This document shows positions 1 through 9,943 of a stretch of DNA of 64,000 bases, one piece after another. Positions within the stretch are counted from its first letter, which is position 1; every line of letters starts with the position of its first letter. The notes under the pieces were generated by a model. The model was given only the letters and a program-made list of their open reading frames with translations. It made no database searches and had not been told where the DNA came from. The position numbers were made by a program, and so were the translations under genes. Location: contig DASPKM010000001.1 in assembly GCA_035628135.1 (NCBI GenBank), positions 124,001-188,000 of the forward strand, written 5' to 3'. The DNA is from DASPKM01 sp035628135 (lineage in GTDB: Bacteria > Bacteroidota > Bacteroidia > Chitinophagales > Chitinophagaceae).

Positions 1-1
1 T

Positions 2-3000
2 TTAGGTTCACTTTCCCTTCCGCAAGGAACTATCCGCTCTATTGTAAAGGACAGGAAAAATGTTTTCTGGTTCCTGTACGATAGCCTTGGCCTGTACCGC
101 CACGATCCTTCTGCAAACAAAACCGACAGGATAGAAGGCATAGCATCGCAAAGCGTTTCGGATGTGCAACAGGATTCAAAAGGCAATCATTGGATCGTGC
201 ACAGTAACGGATTGATAGAAATGCTTGATGCGGCATCGGGCAAGGTCCGTCGCCGTATTAATGAGTTGCAAAACAAGCTTACAATAGATTTTACCTATCG
301 TCTTTTCATCGATAATGAAGATTGCCTATGGCTATGGACCGCATCCGAGCCCAATGGGGTATTCCATTTTTGCGCAGGCAGCAGCAATCTCATACATTTT
401 AATGAAAACAATGCTGCAAGCAGGATCAACAATAATCTCATCACCGGCATCATACAGGATGCGCGCGGGCTGGTGTGGATCTCTACCGACCACGGCGGCA
501 TCAATGTAATTGACAAACAAAATAACTATGCCGTCAAGCACCTGGTAAGCGATGTAAGGAACCCTAAAAGCCTCGCGCAAAACAGCATCAATGTATTGTA
601 TAAGGACGACGCGGCCATTATCTGGATCGGCACGTACAAACAGGGCATCAATTATCTTGATGAGAACATTGTAAAGTTTTCGCACTATCGTCACATCGCG
701 ACTGAAAAAAATTCTCTTCCTTTCGATGACGTCAATTGTTTCGTGGAAGATAAAAAGGGCAATCTGTGGATCGGGGCAAACGGCGGAGGGCTCATTTATT
801 TCGATAGCAGGCAGCAAGCTTTCAAACAATACCTGCACAATCCCGCTGATCCAAACAGCATCAGCAATAATGTGATCGTTTCGCTGCACATCGACCGCGA
901 CGAGAAACTATGGGTCGGCACCTACCTCGGCGGACTGAATTGTTTCGATGGCCGGCGCTTTGTTCATTACCGCCACAACGAGGCCGACACCAACAGCATT
1001 GCGGACGACCGCGTATGGGAAATTTTCGAAGACAGCAAACGCAACTTGTGGATCGGCACACTAGCAGGCGGCCTCGACCTTTTTGACCGGCAACAGGGAA
1101 AATTCATTCACCATAAATATATCGCTGGCCGCAGCAACAACCTGGTAGAGAGCAATTATATTTCCTGCATACTGGAAGACCGCAGGAAAAACCTCTGGCT
1201 CGGAACAGCCAATGGCATCGATGTGTTTGACCGCGCAACGGGCAAGCGCATTCACTATGCCTACAATGGAGAGGGCACATTGAGCAATAACAACGTGATC
1301 ATATTGCTCGAAGACCAGAAGGGCAGGATATGGATCGGCACCCGCGAAGGACTGAACGTATTCGATCCAACCACTAAAACATTTCGTTCATTTTACCGCG
1401 AGCACGGTTTGCCTGACAATATCATATTGGGTATAGTGGAAGATAACCGCGGCGACCTCTGGATCACCACCCCCAATGGTTTGTGCAATCTCGTATTGAA
1501 TAAATCAGAAAACTTTGCAGACCTCTCATTCTCGGTGGTCAATTACGATGAGCTGAACAACCTGCAGGGCCGCGAGTTCAATGAAAGCGCCGCATTTAAG
1601 ACCCGCGCAGGAGAGATCATCGTGGGAGGCCCCTTCGGTTTTAATCTCATCGAACCTTGGAAGATCACCCGCAGCACAAGCGAACCGAAAATAATTTTCA
1701 CGGACCTGCAGGTGCTCAATAAAAACATCGCCGCCGGCGAGAAAGTAGACAACCGCGTGATCCTTGCCGAAGCGCTTCCTTCGATGGATAAAATAAGGTT
1801 GAAGTATAAAGAGAACATATTTTCCATCGATTTTGCCGTGCTCGATTTCTCGCACGGAAGCGGCGCCCGGTACGCCTATAAGCTCGAAGGCTTCAACGAT
1901 GATTGGGTGTACATCGATGGCGCGCAACGAAGGATAGCTTATACCAACCTCGATCCGGGTTCCTATGTGCTGAAGGTAAAAGCGCTGAACAACAACAACA
2001 CCTGGAGTAAAGAGAAGACATTGGAGATCATTATCGATCCGCCGTTCTGGCGCACCCCGCTGGCATTTATTATATATGCATTGGTCATCATCGCCATATT
2101 GCTGGTAGCGCGCCGCATTACCCTCGAAAGGGCGCATATGCGCTTTGAAGTAAAACAACAACGCCGGGAAGCCGAACGCGCTTTGGCCCTCGATCGCATG
2201 AAGACCAAGTTCTTCACGAATGTAAGCCACGAGTTTCGCACCCCCCTTAGCCTCATCATTTCGCCTTTAGATAAGATCATTAAAAACACCGCCGATCCTG
2301 ATCAGAAAAAACACCTGCACCTCGTTCATCGCAATGCGCGGCGGCTGTTGAACCTGGTAAACCAACTGCTCGACTTCAGGAAAATGGAAGTGCAGGAATT
2401 TAAATTATATCCCGTTGCGGGAGACATCGTGCGGTTTATAAAAGAGATCAGCTATTCTTTTTCAGACATCTCAGAAAAGAAAAACATCAGTTTCGATTTT
2501 CATTCTAATGTCGATGCCCTTGAAATTTATTTCGACAAGGACAAAGTGGAGAAGATCATGTTCAACCTGCTGTCCAATGCTTATAAATATACCTATGACA
2601 ATGGCAAGGTTTGGGTAAACCTGGATTATACCGGCGACGACACCAGTGAACATTTTCTTTGTATTGAAGTGGGAGATACCGGCATTGGCATACCTGCCGA
2701 CAAACAAGAGCTGATCTTCGAGCGTTTTTTCCAGAGCGACCTGCCTGAATCAATGGCCAACCAGGGGAGCGGCATAGGCCTGGCCATTACCAAAGAATTT
2801 GTGAAGCTGCACAACGGCACCATCCATGTTTCCAGCGAACCCGAAAAGGGTACCACTTTTACGGTAAAGCTGCCCGCAAGGAAGATCAATGAAGAGCTTC
2901 ATTTAAACCAACCGATTGCTGCGGAAGCCGAACAGCTTAATGGAGAGGATGAAGAAACCAGAGGCAAAAAGAAACGCATATTGCTGGTGGAAGACAACGA

Positions 3001-3751
3001 AGACTTCCGCTTTTACCTGAAAGACAATCTAAAGCTGCAATACCATGTTTTGGAGGCATCCAACGGCAAGGAAGGCTGGGAAAAGGCCAGGAGCCTGGAC
3101 CCCGACCTGATCGTAAGCGATATTATGATGCCGCTAATGACAGGCATAGAACTGGCGCAAAAAATAAAGGCCGATACACTGACCGCGCACATACCTATTA
3201 TATTACTTACTGCGGTAGGTAGTCCCGATGTTCAGTTAGAGGGTTACCAAAAAGGTATCGCTGATTATATCACTAAGCCCTTTACTTTCGAAATCCTGGC
3301 ATCACGCATCAAAAACCTTTTGAACCAGCAGCGCCTGCTGAGAAAGAAGTTCCAAAAGCAGGTGGATATCAATCCGGCAGAAATCACCATTACCCCCCTG
3401 GACGAACAATTCATGAAGCAGGCCATGGCCGTGGTGGAAAAGAACATGAGCAACAGCTCGTTCTCGGTTGAAGAGTTTAGCCGCGACATGTTCATGAGCC
3501 GGGTGGCCCTGTATAAAAAGATACTGTCGCTTACCGGCAAGGCCCCGCTGGAGTTCATCCGCACCATGCGCATGAAAAGGGCTGCCCAATTGCTGGAGAA
3601 AAGCGGTATGTCCATTTCGGAAATAGCGTACGAGGTTGGCTTTAATAATCCCAAGACCTTCTCGAAATATTTCAAGGACGAGTTCCACATACTTCCTTCG
3701 CAATACCTGGAGGCCGCGCATGCGCGGCAAGCCAATGCAAGAACCGCTTGA
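2..3751 (+). CDS. Hybrid two-component system regulator (HTCS), 5' partial
   Basis: One-protein sensor and transcription activator of the type that controls Bacteroidota polysaccharide loci. The frame is open from base 2, so the start lies outside the window; about 1,249 residues are visible. Reg_prop-type beta-propeller repeats (recurring LWIGT/WIGANGGG patterns) fill bases 2 to about 1700. A Y_Y_Y domain follows (about 1780-2040), then one membrane helix (about 2060-2115). The HisKA box has SHEFRTPL with its phospho-His at 2228-2230. The HATPase has NLLSNAYKYT, DTGIGIP and GSGIGLAI. The receiver has phospho-Asp at 3119-3121 in SDIMMP and Lys in ITKPF. An AraC-type helix-turn-helix ends the protein (about 3440-3720). 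The propeller is expected to be periplasmic and to bind an oligosaccharide. Its position just before the GH31/SusCD genes suggests it activates them; that link is inferred. Confidence 0.95.
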   Translation, partial: LGSLSLPQGTIRSIVKDRKNVFWFLYDSLGLYRHDPSANKTDRIEGIASQSVSDVQQDSKGNHWIVHSNGLIEMLDAASGKVRRRINELQNKLTIDFTYRLFIDNEDCLWLWTASEPNGVFHFCAGSSNLIHFNENNAASRINNNLITGIIQDARGLVWISTDHGGINVIDKQNNYAVKHLVSDVRNPKSLAQNSINVLYKDDAAIIWIGTYKQGINYLDENIVKFSHYRHIATEKNSLPFDDVNCFVEDKKGNLWIGANGGGLIYFDSRQQAFKQYLHNPADPNSISNNVIVSLHIDRDEKLWVGTYLGGLNCFDGRRFVHYRHNEADTNSIADDRVWEIFEDSKRNLWIGTLAGGLDLFDRQQGKFIHHKYIAGRSNNLVESNYISCILEDRRKNLWLGTANGIDVFDRATGKRIHYAYNGEGTLSNNNVIILLEDQKGRIWIGTREGLNVFDPTTKTFRSFYREHGLPDNIILGIVEDNRGDLWITTPNGLCNLVLNKSENFADLSFSVVNYDELNNLQGREFNESAAFKTRAGEIIVGGPFGFNLIEPWKITRSTSEPKIIFTDLQVLNKNIAAGEKVDNRVILAEALPSMDKIRLKYKENIFSIDFAVLDFSHGSGARYAYKLEGFNDDWVYIDGAQRRIAYTNLDPGSYVLKVKALNNNNTWSKEKTLEIIIDPPFWRTPLAFIIYALVIIAILLVARRITLERAHMRFEVKQQRREAERALALDRMKTKFFTNVSHEFRTPLSLIISPLDKIIKNTADPDQKKHLHLVHRNARRLLNLVNQLLDFRKMEVQEFKLYPVAGDIVRFIKEISYSFSDISEKKNISFDFHSNVDALEIYFDKDKVEKIMFNLLSNAYKYTYDNGKVWVNLDYTGDDTSEHFLCIEVGDTGIGIPADKQELIFERFFQSDLPESMANQGSGIGLAITKEFVKLHNGTIHVSSEPEKGTTFTVKLPARKINEELHLNQPIAAEAEQLNGEDEETRGKKKRILLVEDNEDFRFYLKDNLKLQYHVLEASNGKEGWEKARSLDPDLIVSDIMMPLMTGIELAQKIKADTLTAHIPIILLTAVGSPDVQLEGYQKGIADYITKPFTFEILASRIKNLLNQQRLLRKKFQKQVDINPAEITITPLDEQFMKQAMAVVEKNMSNSSFSVEEFSRDMFMSRVALYKKILSLTGKAPLEFIRTMRMKRAAQLLEKSGMSISEIAYEVGFNNPKTFSKYFKDEFHILPSQYLEAAHARQANARTA

Positions 3752-3864
3752 TTTACAATCGCAGTTAACATTTCATACCCTAATCATAAACATTCTCATA
3801 CCAGCACTGAGGCACCTTTCGGCTACATTTAGCAGTCTTTACTAAGGAACGAAATGACTGCTAT

Positions 3865-6726
3865 ATGATGCGAGGCAGACTGCTGCTTGTAGCTGTGTTA
3901 TTGCTCTCTCTTGCCCCGGTCCGGGCCGATGATCCCGGAAGCTTTGTGCGCACCAGGGATGGGGTGATCGTATATACCGATCCGCTCTTCGTTCAACATG
4001 TTCAGGCCGTTAAGCTGGAGGTGGTGGCAGATAATATCATACGTGTATTGGTCTTGCCTGACAAACATTTTACGCCCGCTCAAAGCCTGGTGACCGTTTA
4101 CACCCAAAACCCGCACCTTCAATGGACGGTCGATTCCTCAGCTGAATCCATTACACTTAAAGCTAAAGCGCTTGTAGCCAAGGTACAACTGCGCACCGGC
4201 GTTGTAAGTTTCTTCGATACCAAAGGCAATAAGATCCTCGCTGAAAAGCAAACCGGCGGCCGGTCGGTAGTGCCGGTGATCTTTGAGGGCAGGCGGTCGT
4301 ATAACCTCGTCCAATCGTTCCAGGCCAGTGCCGACGATGCCTGGTACGGGCTCGGCCAGCACCAGGACGATGTATTCAATTATAAGGGACACCAGGTAAG
4401 CCTTTTCCAGAACAATACAGAAGTAGCCATCCCATTCCTGGTATCATGCAAAAATTATGGCATCCTCTGGGACAATTATTCACTTACTACTGTTGGCGAT
4501 ATCAGGCCATATCATCCATTATCATCATTCAGGTTGTTTTCCAAAACCGGACAGGAAGGTTGGTTAACGGCTTGCTATTCAAACAACAAAAATCATCCCG
4601 GCAACGTTATTCTGCAACAGCCTGAATCCGTGATCGACATGCCGTACCTAAATGACTCAAAATTGAAGCTGCCACCGGTTTTCAAACCCGATAAAGGCAT
4701 GATAACGTGGGAGGGAAGCATCAGCAGCGATTTCAACGGTGCGCACAAGTTGCGGCTGATTTATGGCGGATACTTAAAAATTTGGCTGAATGAAAAACTG
4801 GTGCTCGACAGGTGGAGAAGAGCATGGAACCCCGCGCCGGCCGTACTCGAACTGGAAATGAAAAAAGACGAAAGGGTACCTGTAAAAATTGACTGGATAC
4901 CCGACAGCCAGGAATCTTATCTCTCGGTAAAATGGCAGGAACCCCCACCTGCGGAAGACCAACATACATTCAGTTTTTCATCCGAAGCAGGGCAGCAGCT
5001 CGATTACTACTTCATCTATGGAAAAAATATGGATGAGGTCATCAGCGGCTATAGAACGCTTACAGGCAAGGCGCCGATTGTTCCGAAATGGGCCTTGGGA
5101 TTCTGGCAAAGCCGCGAACGCTATAAAACCCAAAGCGAATTACTATCCACAGTTGCTGAGTTCAGAAAAAGAAAAATTCCCCTCGACAACATCGTACTGG
5201 ATTGGTTTTACTGGAAAGAAAACGAATGGGGCAGCCAGGATTTCGACAGCACGCGCTTTCCATCGCCCGACCACATGATTAAAACCCTGCACGAGCAATA
5301 CAATACAAAATTGATGATCTCGGTATGGCCGAAGTTTTATGAAGGCATCGATAATTACAAACTGTTCGATAAAAAGGGATGGTTGTACAAACGCAATATC
5401 GCCGACAGGCAAAAAGATTGGGTAGGCCCCGGCTATGTTTCCACTTTTTACGATGCTTTTAATGAGCAGGCACGCAAGGCGTTCTGGGACCTGATTTATA
5501 AAAAGATTTATATAAAGGGCATCGATGCCTGGTGGATGGACGCCAGCGAGCCCGATATTCTTTCCAATGTATCACCCGAAAGGAGGAAGCAGCAAATGAC
5601 GCCCGTGGCTAGCGGTATCGTTGCGGAAAACCTGAATGCGTATCCCCTGCAAAATGCAAAAGGCATTTATGAGGGGCAACGTGCTGTTGATCCCAACAAA
5701 AGAGTTTTCTTATTGACGCGCTCTGGGTTCGCGGGTTCGCAGCGCTATGCGGCCGCCATCTGGAGCGGTGATATCGGCGCGCGCTGGCATGATATGAAAG
5801 CCCAGATATCAGCAGGCATTAATTTTTCCCTGTCGGGATTGCCTTACTGGACCATGGACATTGGTGGATTTGTGGTAGAAAACAGGTTTGAAAATCCAAA
5901 TGCGGCTGACCTTGAGGAATGGAGGGAATTGATGACACGCTGGTACCAGTTCGGTGCTTTTACCCCCTTGTTCCGCGTGCACGGTCAATATCCTTACCGC
6001 GAAATTTTCAACACCGCTCCCGAACATCACGCCGCTTATCAAAGCATGTTGTATTACAACAAGCTTCGTTACCGCCTGATGCCTTACATCTATTCACTGG
6101 CAGGCATGGCATATAATAACGATTATACAATCATGCGCGGCCTGATAATGGATTTCGCCGATGATAAAAACGTTCGCTCCATTGGCGATCAATACCTGTT
6201 TGGTCCCTCGTTGCTAATCAATCCTGTTTACAGTCATAAAGCTAGCCAGCGTACTGTTTACCTGCCCGCTTCCTGCGGATGGTACGATTTGTATTCAGGA
6301 AAATATGAACAGGGTGGCCGCACCATCGATGCGCCTGCTCCTTATGAGCGCATGCCGGTATATGTGCGGGAGGGCGCCATCATTCCATTTGGCCCCGAGC
6401 TGCAATACACCGACGAAAAGAAAGCCGATACCATACAATTGCATGTGTACCAGGGAAAGGATGGAAAGTTCACATTGTATGAAGACGAGGGCGTGAACTA
6501 CAATTATGAAAAAGGAATGTTTGCCACCATTGGATTTGAATACAACGATAAGGATCGGATGCTAACGATAGCAAAGCGCGAAGGCACGTTCCCGGGGATG
6601 TTGAAGGAGCGGGTGTTCATTGTTAAATACATCACCCGCAACCAACCGAAGCAACTCGCATTGGAGAACAGGCAGGGCATTGTCGTGAGGTACAAAGGTG
6701 ATAAACAAACAGTTCCATTAAAATAG
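3865..6726 (+). CDS. GH31 alpha-xylosidase with PA14-like insert
   Basis: Predicted to remove alpha-1,6-xylose from xyloglucan oligosaccharides. It has 953 residues with a signal peptide of about 21 residues (MMRGRLLLVAVLLLSLAPVRA), so it is exported, probably to the periplasm. The start could also be the adjacent ATG at 3868. A GH31 N-terminal domain is followed by an insert at about residues 265-375 that resembles PA14 (W-E-G-S-I, G-Y-L-K-I-W-L, L-V-D-R-W patterns); this insert is typical of bacterial xyloglucan alpha-xylosidases. The catalytic barrel has nucleophile Asp559 in WWMDASEPD and acid/base Asp636 in IWSGDIGARW. WMDASEPD is the alpha-xylosidase-like form of the family signature. 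It is the first gene after the regulator and 34 bases before susC. Alpha-glucosidase is the alternative, but the insert and neighbours favour alpha-xylosidase. Confidence 0.9.
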   Translation: MMRGRLLLVAVLLLSLAPVRADDPGSFVRTRDGVIVYTDPLFVQHVQAVKLEVVADNIIRVLVLPDKHFTPAQSLVTVYTQNPHLQWTVDSSAESITLKAKALVAKVQLRTGVVSFFDTKGNKILAEKQTGGRSVVPVIFEGRRSYNLVQSFQASADDAWYGLGQHQDDVFNYKGHQVSLFQNNTEVAIPFLVSCKNYGILWDNYSLTTVGDIRPYHPLSSFRLFSKTGQEGWLTACYSNNKNHPGNVILQQPESVIDMPYLNDSKLKLPPVFKPDKGMITWEGSISSDFNGAHKLRLIYGGYLKIWLNEKLVLDRWRRAWNPAPAVLELEMKKDERVPVKIDWIPDSQESYLSVKWQEPPPAEDQHTFSFSSEAGQQLDYYFIYGKNMDEVISGYRTLTGKAPIVPKWALGFWQSRERYKTQSELLSTVAEFRKRKIPLDNIVLDWFYWKENEWGSQDFDSTRFPSPDHMIKTLHEQYNTKLMISVWPKFYEGIDNYKLFDKKGWLYKRNIADRQKDWVGPGYVSTFYDAFNEQARKAFWDLIYKKIYIKGIDAWWMDASEPDILSNVSPERRKQQMTPVASGIVAENLNAYPLQNAKGIYEGQRAVDPNKRVFLLTRSGFAGSQRYAAAIWSGDIGARWHDMKAQISAGINFSLSGLPYWTMDIGGFVVENRFENPNAADLEEWRELMTRWYQFGAFTPLFRVHGQYPYREIFNTAPEHHAAYQSMLYYNKLRYRLMPYIYSLAGMAYNNDYTIMRGLIMDFADDKNVRSIGDQYLFGPSLLINPVYSHKASQRTVYLPASCGWYDLYSGKYEQGGRTIDAPAPYERMPVYVREGAIIPFGPELQYTDEKKADTIQLHVYQGKDGKFTLYEDEGVNYNYEKGMFATIGFEYNDKDRMLTIAKREGTFPGMLKERVFIVKYITRNQPKQLALENRQGIVVRYKGDKQTVPLK

Positions 6727-6760
6727 TCCATATACATTGTTCATTAACCAATTGCTTATT

Positions 6761-9700
6761 ATGAAAATGCGAAACTTGATCGGTACAATACAATGGCGGC
6801 CGCTGTTGCTATTGTCCGTTTCTTTACTGCTATTGCTTTCGCTACAGGCGCAGCAGCGGAGAATTACGGGAAAGATCACCGGCGTAAACAACAAGCCGGT
6901 AGAGAATGCCAGCGTAGTAATTAAAGGAAAACCCGGAGGCACGAGCACGAGCCCGACAGGAGAGTTTACAATCGATGCGCAGACCGGTGACGTGCTCGTG
7001 GTATCTTCCGTAGGCTTTCAATCCAAAGAAGTGACGGTTGGTTCGGCGCCTGTGCTGAACGTAAGCCTGTCTGCCGCCACGGGCTCCATGGAAGAGGTGA
7101 TAGTAGTAGGTTATGGAAAGATGAAACGTACGGACTTGAGCAGCTCGCAAGTAAGCGTGAATGCAGAAGAATTGCAGCGTACCGTTAACCCTACGTTCGA
7201 CCAGGCTTTGCAGGGACGCGCTGCTAACGTATATGTGTCCTCACACAGCGGGCAGCCGGGAGCCGCCCCTTCCGTTATCATACGAGGCATCGGTTCGCTC
7301 ACCGGCAGCACGCAACCCTTGTATGTAATTGATGGCGTACAAATAAAACCAGCCAACCCCACAGATAATCCCAACAGTCACCCCACAGGATTCACCAACG
7401 CGCTTTCCGGCTTGAACCCCGACGATATCGAAAGCGTTACGGTATTGCAGGGCCCTTCGGCCACGGCCATTTATGGAACGGCGGGCGCCAATGGCGTTAT
7501 ACTGGTGACTACCAAAAGAGGTAAGGCCGGCGAGACCAGGGTCAACGCCAGCACCTTGTGGTCGGTGCAGGACTTGCCGGAAAAAATTGCGGTAATGAAC
7601 CTGCGCGAGTACGCCGCTTACCGCAATGAAATTGCACGCGCCGGCGGCACATCAACGGATTCCGCTTTTGCCGATCCTTCCGCATTGGGCGAAGGCACCG
7701 ATTGGCAGGACGCTTTATTCCGCAGAACGTTGTTACAAAAGCACGGCCTTTCGCTAAGTGGCGGCAATGGCGGTACCAATTTCTTTTTGTCCGGCGAATA
7801 CTTCGACCAGGACGGCATTGCGCCGGGATCGGGATTCCAGCGCGCATCCATACGCCTTAACCTCGACAATCAAACCCGCAGTTGGTTAAAGCTCGGGACA
7901 ACGCTTTCACTTAGCCGTACCCGTGAGAAAGTGAATACCACCAATGCCGGCATCATCAACCTGGCCATCCGGCAAAACCCATCGGTGCCGGTTAAAAACC
8001 CGAATGGTACCTGGGGCGGTCCCAATACCACCCAATTTGCATTCAGCAATCCCGTGGCGCTGGCCAATATCAACAACGATTACAACAGGGCTCTCGGGTT
8101 CCTGGGCGGCGCTTACGCAGATATTACTTTTATGAAAGGATTGGTGCTGCGTAATGAGATCAACACCAGCATCCAGTACTATAATAACTACCAGTTCCGT
8201 CCCGGCTACCAGTTCAACGGCTTTGTTGTTCCTTCTACCAATGCAAGTTCACGCCGGGAGGCCAATAATAATTTCTGGTGGGGCTTCAATACCAGGCTGC
8301 ATTACGATACTAAGTTCGGCAGGCACGGCATTTCAGCAATGATAGCGCACGAAGCGCAGGCATTTGGCTATGAAGGATTGAATGGCTACCGCCAGAATTT
8401 TGTTACTTATAACATACAGGAGTTGTCAGGCGGCGTGCAAAACACATCTGTCGCCAACAGCTCAAGGGGACATGGATCGAGGGAATCGTATTTCGGCCGC
8501 ATCAACTACGTGTATAACGACCGTTACATCGTGCAGGTAGCAGCACGTCACGATGGTTCCTCTACTTTCGGTGAAAACAAACGCTGGGGAACATTTCCCG
8601 CTGTTTCTTTTGCATGGAGGATCTCGGAAGAACCATTCATGGAGCGTTTCACCAACATCAATGACCTGAAGCTGAGATTGGAATATGGACAAACCGGCAA
8701 CTCCAATGCGGGCGGCGTATATGCGCAATTGCAAACCGTTCCCACCGCATGGGGCACCGGCTTCCTGCCGCAGAACTTTGCCAACCCCAACCTGCAGTGG
8801 GAAGTAACCAAAACTTCCAACATCGGTATCGACCTGCACATGTTCAAGAACAGGTTGGAAATAATTGCAGATGCGTATGTGAAGCGCGTGGAAAAATTGC
8901 TTACCACCAATCCTTACGCGTTTTACAATGGTGGCGACATCAGTTATTCGCCGGGTTATATTTCCTGGCCCACTACTAACGTAGGAACGCTTAGGAACAG
9001 GGGCTTCGGCATCACCATCAATTCCGTAAACGTCGACAACAGGATCTTTTCGTGGAAGACTGGTTTGAACATTTCACGCGATAAAAACGAGATCCTGGAG
9101 CTGGTAACACCGCTTAACCCAAGTTATGGCGCGGCACAATTTCTTTCCAAAGTAGGAGAGCCCGCAAGCATGTTCACCGGTTACATTGCAGAAGGCCTTT
9201 TCCAGGATTACAACGATATCAAGAACCATGCAAGGCAAACGCCCAACGGACTGATCTCGCCCACGCAAGGCACCTGGGTAGGCGATATTAAATACAAAGA
9301 TCTGAGCGGACCCGCCGGAAAGCCCGATGGCGTCATCGACCAGTTCGACCGTACGGTGATCGGCAATCCATGGCCGGCCTTTACTTTCGGCTTCAATAAC
9401 TTTTTTGCTTATAAAGATTTTGACCTGAACATTTTTGTGATCGGTACCATCGGTAACGACGTGATCAACTACGAGCGCTTTTTGAATGAGCAGCCGCTGG
9501 GTACCGGCACCTTCAGCAACTATTTTGCTGCTGTACGCGATTTTGCGCGCCCTTCCAGCTATAACATTGCGGATAGCCTGGGTGTTACGCTGCAAAACCC
9601 CGGAGGCATTATACCCCGCATTGCGCCGGGCAATCCCAATGGTAACGACCGCCTTAGCCAATGGCATATCGAAGACGGATCGTTTGTACGCGTAAAGAAC

Positions 9701-9925
9701 ATCGCACTGGGATATACCATTCCCGGAAGGGTTACATCCAGGTTCGGCGTAAAGCGGTTGCGCGTTGCCGTTAACGTGCAGAATGCATTCACATTTACCA
9801 AATACAAGGGTTATGATCCTGAGATAGGCATGATCCAGTACGGTAATACCCTGATATCGGGCATAGATACCGGCAGGTATCCCAACACCCGAATGTATTC
9901 GGCGCAGGTACAAATCGATTTTTAA
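6761..9925 (+). CDS. SusC-like TonB-dependent outer-membrane transporter
   Basis: Imports glycan oligosaccharides across the outer membrane with TonB energy, paired with the following SusD. The chosen ATG gives 1,054 residues; upstream in-frame TTG codons are not followed by a signal-like sequence. There is a hydrophobic signal peptide (about 1-33). A carboxypeptidase-regulatory-like domain begins with RRITGKITG. The plug starts at MEEVIVVGYGKMKRTDL and contains the SusC signature PLYVIDGVQI and TAIYGTAGANGVILVTTKRGK. A 22-strand barrel is expected to end at the terminal aromatic VQIDF. It lies 34 bases after GH31 and 18 bases before susD, so probably in the same transcript. The substrate, xyloglucan oligosaccharides, is inferred from neighbours only. 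Confidence 0.95.
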   Translation: MKMRNLIGTIQWRPLLLLSVSLLLLLSLQAQQRRITGKITGVNNKPVENASVVIKGKPGGTSTSPTGEFTIDAQTGDVLVVSSVGFQSKEVTVGSAPVLNVSLSAATGSMEEVIVVGYGKMKRTDLSSSQVSVNAEELQRTVNPTFDQALQGRAANVYVSSHSGQPGAAPSVIIRGIGSLTGSTQPLYVIDGVQIKPANPTDNPNSHPTGFTNALSGLNPDDIESVTVLQGPSATAIYGTAGANGVILVTTKRGKAGETRVNASTLWSVQDLPEKIAVMNLREYAAYRNEIARAGGTSTDSAFADPSALGEGTDWQDALFRRTLLQKHGLSLSGGNGGTNFFLSGEYFDQDGIAPGSGFQRASIRLNLDNQTRSWLKLGTTLSLSRTREKVNTTNAGIINLAIRQNPSVPVKNPNGTWGGPNTTQFAFSNPVALANINNDYNRALGFLGGAYADITFMKGLVLRNEINTSIQYYNNYQFRPGYQFNGFVVPSTNASSRREANNNFWWGFNTRLHYDTKFGRHGISAMIAHEAQAFGYEGLNGYRQNFVTYNIQELSGGVQNTSVANSSRGHGSRESYFGRINYVYNDRYIVQVAARHDGSSTFGENKRWGTFPAVSFAWRISEEPFMERFTNINDLKLRLEYGQTGNSNAGGVYAQLQTVPTAWGTGFLPQNFANPNLQWEVTKTSNIGIDLHMFKNRLEIIADAYVKRVEKLLTTNPYAFYNGGDISYSPGYISWPTTNVGTLRNRGFGITINSVNVDNRIFSWKTGLNISRDKNEILELVTPLNPSYGAAQFLSKVGEPASMFTGYIAEGLFQDYNDIKNHARQTPNGLISPTQGTWVGDIKYKDLSGPAGKPDGVIDQFDRTVIGNPWPAFTFGFNNFFAYKDFDLNIFVIGTIGNDVINYERFLNEQPLGTGTFSNYFAAVRDFARPSSYNIADSLGVTLQNPGGIIPRIAPGNPNGNDRLSQWHIEDGSFVRVKNIALGYTIPGRVTSRFGVKRLRVAVNVQNAFTFTKYKGYDPEIGMIQYGNTLISGIDTGRYPNTRMYSAQVQIDF

Positions 9926-9943
9926 AAACTATTCACAACAAGA